Assembly: GCA_046758865.1 (NCBI GenBank)
Contig: JBHIBD010000041.1
Span: 1 to 18,067, forward strand
Source of the DNA: JBHIBD01 sp046758865
GTDB taxonomy: Bacteria > Planctomycetota > Brocadiia > Brocadiales > Bathyanammoxibiaceae
Length of the DNA stretch: 18,067 bases
Direction of reading: 5' to 3'
A program made the translations under genes and the position numbers. Position 1 is the first letter of the stretch, and the number at the start of each line of letters is the position of its first letter. Positions 12,608-18,067 of this stretch are shown here, piece by piece. The notes under the pieces are model-generated. The model saw nothing but the letters and a program-made list of their open reading frames with translations. It made no database searches and had not been told where the DNA came from.

Positions 12608-13732
12608 ATGGAAACACTTGAGGACTTTCTTATAAAGGAAAAAGAAGGGACTTCGCAGGATAGTGGGAGTGGCGTAGGGTATCTTTCCGTCCACGTACCG
12701 GAGGAGATAATCATCGCAGCGGGCAAGGTGCCTTTTCGCATCCTTGGCAGTGGAAAGCCGGTGAAGCTGGCTAATGCCTATCTGCCGAAGACCTTTGACC
12801 CGTATGTGTTGGACAGTCTTGAGGGGGCATTGGAGGGCAGCTATAACTTTCTCGAAGGTGTGGTAATAGCCAATACGAGTGATGCACACCGCAGGCTATA
12901 CGATGCCTGGCGGTTGGGTGTGAACTCGATGAAGGTGTTTTTCCTCGACGTCCCTAAAGGCGCCGACTCCCTTAGAGTTAAGGTCTTTCGACTGGCTCTG
13001 TCCTCTCTGGTAAGGGATATTGAACGGGCCTTTGGGGTAAAAATCTCTGAGGAGGGTCTGCGGAGTGCCATCAGGCTTTGCAACGAAACACGGCTTCTCA
13101 TTAGAAAGTTGAGTGAGACGCGAAAGAGAGGTATACCTCCCCTCTCGGGCGAAAAATTTTTTGAGGTCATCAAGTGGAGTCAGACCCACGATAAGCCCAC
13201 AGTGAATGACACCCTCAGTAAATATCTTGAGGAACTCGGAAGTGCACTCAAAAATACAGAGGGCAGTGGGTCAAATGGCCCCAGAATAATGCTGATGGGG
13301 AGCCTTATGGGTTCCCCCGAGCTTATCTCACTCATAGAGAGACTGGGCGCAAGGGTTGTGTGTGAGGACCTTTGCATAGGAATGCAGTATTTCTCCAGCC
13401 TGGTAGATGAGGACTCTACTGAACCCCTCGATGCACTTGCCAGGAGGTATCTGTCCATACCCACGGCAAGGATGGTTGATACAGAGTCCAGGTGGGATTA
13501 CCTGTTGCGAATGGCCGAGGATTTTTGTGTAGATGGAGTCATATATTTTGCACTAAAATTTGATGATATATACCTCTTTGAATACCCCCATATAAGGAAT
13601 AAATTCCAGGAGGCAGGCTATCCGGTTTTATTTATTGAGGCGGAGAATTTCTTGACCACTCTCGGCCAGATAGAGACACGGGTGCAGGCCTTTACCGAGA
13701 TGTTGGATGAGGTGTGCTATAGAAAATTATAG
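12608..13732 (+). CDS. 2-hydroxyacyl-CoA dehydratase/benzoyl-CoA reductase-type subunit lacking cluster cysteines
   Basis: This 374-residue protein is of the HgdA/HgdB-BcrB/BcrC family (HGD-D fold). Family landmarks: V-P-E-E-I-I-I-A-A-G near residue 30-39, L-Y-D-A-W-R (97-102), I-M-L-M-G-S (227-232), G-A-R-V-V-C-E-D-L-C-I-G (247-258), D-G-V-I-Y-F-A-L-K-F (309-318) and the C-terminal G-Q-I-E-T-R-V-Q-A-F-x-E-M-L. Active members hold a [4Fe-4S] cluster with three cysteines found in x-C-P-Y, T-C-D and K-F-C-D contexts. Here these are D64 (T-F-D-P-Y), S91 (N-T-S-D) and D319 (K-F-D-D). A C-terminal P-C-x-C-type segment is also changed (P-T-A-R-M, 285-289). The other cysteines present are not at those places. 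It is therefore probably a cluster-free partner of the next gene's product, which it precedes with a one-base gene overlap (or 17 bases from the preferred ATG). Confidence 0.85.
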   Translation: METLEDFLIKEKEGTSQDSGSGVGYLSVHVPEEIIIAAGKVPFRILGSGKPVKLANAYLPKTFDPYVLDSLEGALEGSYNFLEGVVIANTSDAHRRLYDAWRLGVNSMKVFFLDVPKGADSLRVKVFRLALSSLVRDIERAFGVKISEEGLRSAIRLCNETRLLIRKLSETRKRGIPPLSGEKFFEVIKWSQTHDKPTVNDTLSKYLEELGSALKNTEGSGSNGPRIMLMGSLMGSPELISLIERLGARVVCEDLCIGMQYFSSLVDEDSTEPLDALARRYLSIPTARMVDTESRWDYLLRMAEDFCVDGVIYFALKFDDIYLFEYPHIRNKFQEAGYPVLFIEAENFLTTLGQIETRVQAFTEMLDEVCYRKL

Positions 13733-13749
13733 TGGCAGGGGCACAAGTA

Positions 13750-15006
13750 ATGACAGTAGTAGAGACCGATAGACAGAAGCAGCGGCAGTATTTCAGCCTC
13801 CAGTTCCAGAAGCGCATGAGGAGGCCCCGCAGCTACTCCCCCCTGAAGGGCTCTCAAGCCAGGGAGAGGGCGATGTACAAGCTCCTCATGGAGAGCTTTA
13901 GGGACAGCTCCACGGTCATATGGAAGAGCACGTTTGTGCCGTCTGAGATTATCTACTCGCTTGGGGCCATCCCGTTATACATAGAAAGCTTTAGTGCTGT
14001 GGCGGCAGCGGCGGACATATGTCCCACCATGCTGGATGCCTCTGAAAGACACGGGTTTTCGAGAGACTCCTGCACATTTCTTCGGGGGGTAATGGGTGCG
14101 TCCCTCAGTGATATTCTCCCCCGGCCCGATGCACTGGTATCCACCTCATACTACTGCGACGGCGACCCCAAGATATTTGACATATTTGCCGAGGAATATA
14201 AGAGACCGCATTTCTACCTGCAGGTCCCATTCATGGTGGACGAGGAGTGGTCCCGTGATATACTGGCCGAACAACTGGAGGAGATAACCCTGGAGCTGGC
14301 CCGCATAACTGGCAAGGTGTTTGACCCGGAAAATCTATCCGAGGTCATTGACAACTCAAACGAGGCGTGTCGGTATTTCAGGCGAGCGATGGAGCTGAGA
14401 AAGCACGCGCCTAGCCCCATGCTGGGCTGCGAGGCCATAGACTACATCGGTGCCATATCACAGCTCTGGGGCTCAAGGGAGTTGGTGAGAATATCCAGGC
14501 TCCTCTACGAGGAACTGGAGGAAAGGGTAGAGAAGGGTGTAGCGGCAGTGGAGGACGAAAAATTCAGGCTCCTATGGTGCCATCTGAGGCCGTATTACAA
14601 TGACGAGGTCTTTAACTATCTGGAGCTTGACCATAGGGCAGTTGTGGCCTTCGAGAGCGTGAACCTGATAACCTGGGAGGACATGGACCCCCAGAGACCC
14701 TTTAAGTCACTGGCCGCAAAGCTCCTGGCAAACCCGGCCATCGGGCCATGCGAGAGGATGACCCGGTGGGTGGCCAGGATGGTGAGAGACTACAAGATAG
14801 ACGGGGTCATATGGATGGCCCCCTGGGGCTGCAGACACTTTAACAGCCTCTCACAACTGGTAAAGGACGGCCTCCGCAAGGAAATGGACGTCCCATTCTT
14901 CATATTGGACCTTGAGTGCATAGACAAGAGGAACTACTCCAAGGAGCAGGTGAGGACCCGGCTGGATGCATTTATAGAGGTCCTGGCGGGAAAGAATGAA
15001 GGATAA
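13750..15006 (+). CDS. 2-hydroxyacyl-CoA dehydratase/benzoyl-CoA reductase-type subunit, cluster-binding
   Basis: This protein, about 418 residues, is from the same family as the preceding gene and retains all three expected cluster cysteines: C108 (S-R-D-S-C-T-F), C136 (T-S-Y-Y-C-D-G-D) and C361 (W-G-C-R-H-F), numbered from ATG 13750. It ends with E-Q-V-R-T-R-L-D-A-F-I-E-V-L, matching the family's T-R-x-x-A-F-x-E helix. Such enzymes remove water from 2-hydroxyacyl-CoA, or reduce aromatic CoA thioesters, by one-electron chemistry after ATP-driven activation. ATG 13750 is chosen because AGGGG at 13737-13741 is eight bases ahead; GTG 13732, overlapping the previous stop (TAGTG), would add six residues with no good ribosome-binding site. 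The substrate cannot be told, and no CoA transferase, beta-oxidation or aromatic-degradation gene is present nearby. Confidence 0.9.
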   Translation: MTVVETDRQKQRQYFSLQFQKRMRRPRSYSPLKGSQARERAMYKLLMESFRDSSTVIWKSTFVPSEIIYSLGAIPLYIESFSAVAAAADICPTMLDASERHGFSRDSCTFLRGVMGASLSDILPRPDALVSTSYYCDGDPKIFDIFAEEYKRPHFYLQVPFMVDEEWSRDILAEQLEEITLELARITGKVFDPENLSEVIDNSNEACRYFRRAMELRKHAPSPMLGCEAIDYIGAISQLWGSRELVRISRLLYEELEERVEKGVAAVEDEKFRLLWCHLRPYYNDEVFNYLELDHRAVVAFESVNLITWEDMDPQRPFKSLAAKLLANPAIGPCERMTRWVARMVRDYKIDGVIWMAPWGCRHFNSLSQLVKDGLRKEMDVPFFILDLECIDKRNYSKEQVRTRLDAFIEVLAGKNEG

Positions 15007-15049
15007 GGTAAGAAACGAAGATTGTAAGGACAGGCCCACCTAGACTTTC

Positions 15050-15154
15050 CCCCCTCCCTTGACGGGAGGGGGTATGGGGGGAGGGTGATGATAAATCTTG
15101 TCCATCGGCCATCAATTCACCCCCACCCTTTCCCTCCCCATCAAAGGGGGAGGG
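15050..15154. repeat. Paired C/G-rich hairpins (BIME-like)
   Basis: The first hairpin is CCCCCTCCC (15050-15058), loop TTGAC, GGGAGGGGG (15064-15072). The second is CCCTCCCC (15132-15139) with GGGGAGGG (15147-15154) around ATCAAAG. The GAGGGTGA and TTCACCCCCACCC tails face each other, as in the other three pairs. Confidence 0.8.
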
Positions 15155-15202
15155 ACAAATGAGAGAGGCGTGCAAACAGGCTTAAGAGTCTGTCCCTACG
15201 CA

Positions 15203-15286
15203 AGTTTGAACGTGGCAGCAAGCTACCACGCTACATAAAAAGCGGCACCCTCAATGTAGCGTTGGAGCTTGCTCCAACGTTTGAAC
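15203..15286. repeat. Inverted pair of TAGCGT-family palindromes
   Basis: AGTTTGAACGTGGCAGC...ACCACGCTACAT (15203-15235) is followed, in opposite orientation, by AATGTAGCGTTGGAGC-TT-GCTCCAACG...GAACT (15253-15286). The two whole units are mutually complementary, so they could also pair as one large hairpin just upstream of the activase gene. Confidence 0.8.
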
Positions 15287-15304
15287 TACACAAATTGTGT
15301 TTCT

Positions 15305-15310
15305 GGAGGT
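15305..15310 (+). promoter_or_regulatory. Ribosome-binding site of the activase
   Basis: GGAGGT lies 11 bases ahead of ATG 15322 and supports that start over the longer open frame beginning at 15262, whose extra codons come from a palindromic repeat. Confidence 0.75.
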
Positions 15311-15321
15311 TATTCAAAAAA

Positions 15322-16128
15322 ATGATTACGGCAGGCATAGACATAGGCTCTGTTTCTACAGAGGTAGTGGTGCTTGGGGATGAACAGGAGGAGATACTAG
15401 GCTATTCTGTCCTTGATTCCGAGGTGGATATTGAGAAAATGGCCAGTGAGGCCCTGGATGTGGCCCTGGAAAAGGCACGTCTCAGGCGTGAGGAGATAGA
15501 CTACATGATAGCCACCGGCTATGGCCGCAACAACATACCCTTTGCCCACAAATCCGTTACGGAGATTACCTGCCATGCCCTGGGTGCACACCACCTCTTT
15601 CCTGGTACAAGAACCATAATTGACATAGGCGGACAGGACTCAAAGGCCATCGCAATAGTAGGGCAGGATAACGGCGGTGTCCGCGTGGTGGACTTTATCA
15701 TGAACGATAAGTGTGCAGCCGGCACAGGCAGGTTCCTCGATGTAATGGCAGGGGTACTGGACGTTGATATAAAGGACATGGGCATATTATCACAGAAATC
15801 GACACAGGAGGTCTCTATAAGCAGCATGTGCACCGTCTTCGCCGAGTCTGAGGTAATTTCCCTGATTCACCAGAAACTCCCCAAGGAGGATATAATAAGC
15901 GGCCTCCACACGGCAATTGTAAGGAAGGTCTTGAGCCTGGTGCAGAGGGTACCCATAAAGGAGGAGATTACGCTGACCGGAGGCGTGATGAAAAACGTCG
16001 GGGTATGTGAGAAGCTGCGGCAAGAACTTTTGCCCAAACGGGTCAACCTGCCTGATGAGCCCCAGATAGCCGGCGCCCTGGGTGCAGCACTTATGGCCAG
16101 GAGGCATGTTCATTCCAGCACAATCTAG
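15322..16128 (+). CDS. 2-hydroxyacyl-CoA dehydratase activase (ATP-dependent [4Fe-4S] activator)
   Basis: This is the activator (HgdC/HadI/BcrA-D type) that uses ATP hydrolysis to push an electron into the dehydratase or reductase. The 268-residue length fits the single-polypeptide, homodimeric HgdC type. ASKHA-fold motifs: G-I-D-I-G-S (5-10) phosphate loop, D-I-G-G-Q-D-S-K (101-108), and L-T-G-G-V-M-K-N (218-225). The homodimer shares one [4Fe-4S] cluster through C131 (N-D-K-C-A-A-G-T-G-R-F) and C170 (S-S-M-C-T-V-F-A-E-S-E), both present. The start MITAGIDIGS is the family's usual beginning. One activase behind two dehydratase-type subunits matches the Hgd/Had arrangement better than the four-gene class I benzoyl-CoA reductase arrangement. 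It may be on the same transcript as the two subunits or have its own promoter in the repeat island. Confidence 0.94.
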   Translation: MITAGIDIGSVSTEVVVLGDEQEEILGYSVLDSEVDIEKMASEALDVALEKARLRREEIDYMIATGYGRNNIPFAHKSVTEITCHALGAHHLFPGTRTIIDIGGQDSKAIAIVGQDNGGVRVVDFIMNDKCAAGTGRFLDVMAGVLDVDIKDMGILSQKSTQEVSISSMCTVFAESEVISLIHQKLPKEDIISGLHTAIVRKVLSLVQRVPIKEEITLTGGVMKNVGVCEKLRQELLPKRVNLPDEPQIAGALGAALMARRHVHSSTI

Positions 16129-16248
16129 CAGGCCAGCCACACATATGACATTTTTCCCATAAATGGAGCCACGCCAGAGGCACCCCTGTGAGCTGCCCCT
16201 AGGGCCGCTCCGGGCGGGATTCTTCTGTCGTATTTTACTTCATCAAAA

Positions 16249-16310
16249 GGTAGACAACGAAGTTTTTACTTCGTTGAAAACACCAACGACCATAAAGGTC
16301 GTTGTCTACC
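16249..16310. repeat. Dispersed 62-bp double-hairpin repeat, copy 2
   Basis: Outer arms GGTAGACAACGA (16249-16260) and TCGTTGTCTACC (16299-16310) are perfectly complementary. Inside are CAACGAAGT...ACTTCGTTG (16255-16276) and CAACGACC...GGTCGTTG (16284-16304). The related copy is at 11791-11850. Confidence 0.9.
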
Positions 16311-16333
16311 AGTTATCTATTTCAGTATAACAG

Positions 16334-17254
16334 ATGCTCATCAAGGAACTCCTATACCTCTTTCTAATCGTTGCTATCTACCTGCCTTTATGCCCACTAT
16401 CCAATGCAGCCGATGCCGTTGATGCCAATGATGAAGAGTACAGGGTACTTTTTGATGCTGGCCACGCACAGAGTGCGGGTAGACACGCCGACTGGATAAT
16501 CGACGACGATGTGCCTGTGCCCAAACCACCGGACCCTTCCTCGCCAGAGGACTGGTCAGGTGGGATATCCTCGTGGGCTTACGCACTGTACAAAACCGGT
16601 AGATACGAGGTGGAAAGTACAAACAACCCTCTGACCTTCGGCAACCCAGAAAACCCTCAGGACCTCTCGCGGTACAGCATGCTGATTCTATGCGAACCCA
16701 ATACAGACCTGACACCGTCTGAGCGGGCCGCCGTTGTGTCGTTTGTAAAGAAAGGCGGGGGGCTATTTCTAATAGCGGACCATTTCGGTTCCGATAGGAA
16801 CAACGATGGGATAGACTCCACTGGTATCTTTAATAAGCTTGAGTCGCATACCGGGATACACTTTCAGGAAATGGGTGAACATAATTCGTGGGTCAGGGGA
16901 GGACACTACACGGCCAACTTCAGCCTCAATAATGTCCCGGTCTTACACGGCCCATTTGGCATGGTGGAGATGATATATCTTAATGGCTTTGGAACCATTA
17001 GTTTGGTAGAATCTCCAGGAAATCCTACGACCAGGGGCCATATCTGGTTAATGGGCGCACAACAGGTGGACTTTGATATAATATTTGCCACGTCCAGATT
17101 AGGTAGGGGTAGGATTGCAGCCCTATCTGATAGTTCACCGGCTGATGACGGCACCACCAACACCCCGAGGCGCCGTCTCTATAATAATTGGAGTAAGGCC
17201 AATAACAGCCGTTTGCTGCTCAATGCGACGGAGTTTCTAGCCGGGGGTGAATAG
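16334..17254 (+). CDS. Exported protein with class I glutamine-amidotransferase-like (DUF4350/ThuA-type) fold
   Basis: The 306-residue protein starts with a clear signal peptide (MLIKELLYLFLIVAIYLPLCPLSNA, cleavage near residue 25-27), so it is secreted or periplasmic. The mature part begins V-L-F-D-A-G-H-A-Q (38-46) and has D-L-S-R-Y-S-M-L-I-L-C-E-P-N followed by L-T-P-S-E-R-A-A-V-V-S-F-V-K-K-G-G-G-L-F-L-I-A-D-H. That strand, helix and G-G-G-L-F pattern is typical of GATase1-like proteins of the DUF4350/ThuA kind. It is followed by S-D-R-N-N-D-G-I-D-S, which resembles a calcium-binding D-x-N-x-D-G loop. I know no proven activity for this subfamily. ATG 16334 lacks a ribosome-binding site; the 62-bp repeat ends 23 bases before it. 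The next gene also encodes an exported protein, 72 bases on. Confidence 0.75.
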   Translation: MLIKELLYLFLIVAIYLPLCPLSNAADAVDANDEEYRVLFDAGHAQSAGRHADWIIDDDVPVPKPPDPSSPEDWSGGISSWAYALYKTGRYEVESTNNPLTFGNPENPQDLSRYSMLILCEPNTDLTPSERAAVVSFVKKGGGLFLIADHFGSDRNNDGIDSTGIFNKLESHTGIHFQEMGEHNSWVRGGHYTANFSLNNVPVLHGPFGMVEMIYLNGFGTISLVESPGNPTTRGHIWLMGAQQVDFDIIFATSRLGRGRIAALSDSSPADDGTTNTPRRRLYNNWSKANNSRLLLNATEFLAGGE

Positions 17255-17267
17255 AGGTATTTTTGTA

Positions 17268-17289
17268 CTGCAGGGCTCTCACCCTGCAG
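17268..17289. repeat. Hairpin between the two exported-protein genes
   Basis: CTGCAGGG, loop CTCTCA, CCCTGCAG: a perfect 8-bp stem 13 bases after the preceding stop codon. There is no T-tract after it, so it may be another small palindrome and not a terminator. Confidence 0.6.
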
Positions 17290-17326
17290 CTCATAGCGTT
17301 TAGATTCTAGCTGGAAAGTATTTGGC

Positions 17327-18025
17327 GTGAAAGGACCAGCAGTCAAGATACTGTTCTGTGCTATTTTCCTCGTGTGGGCGACCTTCGTAGGGGCCCAGGA
17401 GCGTAGGCCAGGCAGGCCCTTCCCGCCCGAGAAGATAGACATACTTGAGGAACCCAGGGAGTGGCAGAAGGGTAAAGAGGTCATGAGACTCCTGGGTGTT
17501 AAGGAGGGTGATGTGGTGGCAGACATAGGTGCGGGGTCCGGGTATTTCGCCTTCCTGATGGCAGAGAGGGTGGGTGAGGAAGGTCTGGTATATGCAGGGG
17601 ATATACAGCAGGGCATGATAGACTTTATGGCGAAAAAGATAGAGCGTAGTGGGATAAAGAACATTAAGTTGGTGCTGGGCGAACCCGAAGACCCAAAGCT
17701 CCCCGAAAATTCACTGGACCTGGCTATTATGGGAAATGTCTACCATGAGGTAGAGAACCCCGTTGCTCTGATGAAGAGCATATATAAGGAGTTAAAACCC
17801 AAGGGAAGGCTCGCTATTATCGACTGGAGCCCCATGAAGCCGTCGCCAATAGGCCCACCCATCGAGGTTAGGGTGCACGAGCATGACCTCACAAGAGAGG
17901 CGGAAGAGGCGGGGTTTTACATGATTCGCAGATACCGCTCCTGGCCGTATCACTATTTTATAGTCTTTAAAAAGCGTAGGTCAATTATTAACATGTTCGA
18001 CACTTTACTTAAAGGGTCAGATTGA
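17327..18025 (+). CDS. Exported class I SAM-dependent methyltransferase-like protein
   Basis: The 232-residue protein has an N-terminal signal peptide (K-G-P-A-V-K then I-L-F-C-A-I-F-L-V-W-A-T-F-V-G-A-Q, cleavage after about residue 23-24) and a Rossmann-type methyltransferase domain. Motif I is V-V-A-D-I-G-A-G-S-G-Y-F (63-74), then V-Y-A-G-D-I (88-93) as motif II, L-D-L-A-I-M-G-N-V-Y-H-E-V (129-141) and G-R-L-A-I-I-D-W-S (160-168). R-E-W-Q-K-G-K-E-V-M ahead of motif I recalls a group of signal-bearing methyltransferases seen in several environmental phyla. The start is GTG 17327, with GGAAAG at 17313-17318. An exported SAM enzyme is odd because SAM is made in the cytosol; the segment could instead anchor it in the membrane. 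The substrate is unknown. The final 42 bases of the window after the stop show no feature. Confidence 0.88.
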   Translation: MKGPAVKILFCAIFLVWATFVGAQERRPGRPFPPEKIDILEEPREWQKGKEVMRLLGVKEGDVVADIGAGSGYFAFLMAERVGEEGLVYAGDIQQGMIDFMAKKIERSGIKNIKLVLGEPEDPKLPENSLDLAIMGNVYHEVENPVALMKSIYKELKPKGRLAIIDWSPMKPSPIGPPIEVRVHEHDLTREAEEAGFYMIRRYRSWPYHYFIVFKKRRSIINMFDTLLKGSD

Positions 18026-18067
18026 GTCCGGGCATTGCACCTGCTCGATTCTTGTTTAACCTGGTGT

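Larger units (their letters stand above)
15007..15321. other. Gene-free repeat island between dehydratase and activase genes
   Basis: These 315 bases contain a paired C/G-rich hairpin block and an inverted pair of TAGCGT-family palindromes. No gene is supported. The frame of the activase stays open back to 15262, but those codons are repeat-derived. Confidence 0.7.

Noticed and set aside
2841..15154. C/G-rich repeats considered as a CRISPR array
   Set aside because: Units are scattered between genes, each is a hairpin pair of differing spacing, and there are no regular unique spacers or cas genes.
15262..15321. Upstream extension of the activase
   Set aside because: The added codons are encoded by a TAGCGT-family palindrome, while a GGAGGT site marks ATG 15322, which gives the normal family start.
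12608..16128. Calling the locus a benzoyl-CoA reductase (bcrCBAD)
   Set aside because: Only one activase-type subunit is present, and no ferredoxin or downstream aromatic-pathway genes are seen, so the broader family name is used.
17268..17289. Rho-independent terminator after the amidotransferase-like gene
   Set aside because: The stem is good but no T-tract follows; it may be one more small palindrome.

Overview
The window carries bacterial genes on both strands, packed tightly except where islands of short palindromic repeats separate them. Nothing in it fixes the taxon. A rubrerythrin-like diiron protein beside a desulforedoxin, and a 2-hydroxyacyl-CoA dehydratase-type enzyme with its ATP-driven activase, point to an anaerobic or microaerophilic lifestyle. 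The density of several palindrome families resembles genomes of anaerobic Planctomycetota, Nitrospirota or Desulfobacterota; this is an inference from general resemblance only.

Layout. Positions 1-1238 (+): the 3' part of a GTP cyclohydrolase II (ribA or ribBA) gene, a two-helix-pair ferritin-like/rubrerythrin protein, and a 38-residue desulforedoxin. Positions 1239-1585: a gap with a palindromic repeat. Positions 1586-2761 (+): DNA polymerase IV (dinB). Positions 2978-11695 (-): a long co-directional series which, in transcription order, is yggT, deoC, deoB, lipoate-protein ligase, a LipS-like radical SAM protein, tusD/dsrE, tusC/dsrF, tusB/dsrH, a catalytic M16 peptidase and its zinc-less M16 partner. 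Positions 11992-12441 (-): a small HEXXH metallopeptidase. Positions 12608-16128 (+): two subunits of a 2-hydroxyacyl-CoA dehydratase/benzoyl-CoA reductase-type enzyme, then the activase after a repeat island. Positions 16334-18025 (+): two exported proteins, one with a glutamine-amidotransferase-like fold and one a methyltransferase.

How the genes may work together. DeoC and DeoB form the deoxyribonucleoside catabolic branch. The lipoate ligase, radical SAM protein and TusBCD-like sulfur carriers may be a lipoyl-assembly or sulfur-relay block; the radical SAM protein looks like one half of the two-protein LipS1/LipS2 lipoyl synthase, and its partner is not in the window. The two M16 genes look like a heterodimer with one active subunit. 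In the dehydratase pair, one subunit keeps all three cysteines expected to hold a [4Fe-4S] cluster and the other has replaced all three.

The repeats are themselves informative. At two places the sequence flanking palindromic elements is duplicated as if at insertion: an 18-bp exact duplication separates tusB from the M16 gene, which would otherwise overlap, and a 24-bp segment from the 3' end of the lipoate ligase gene is present three times, interleaved with palindromes, so that the present protein ends inside a repeat.
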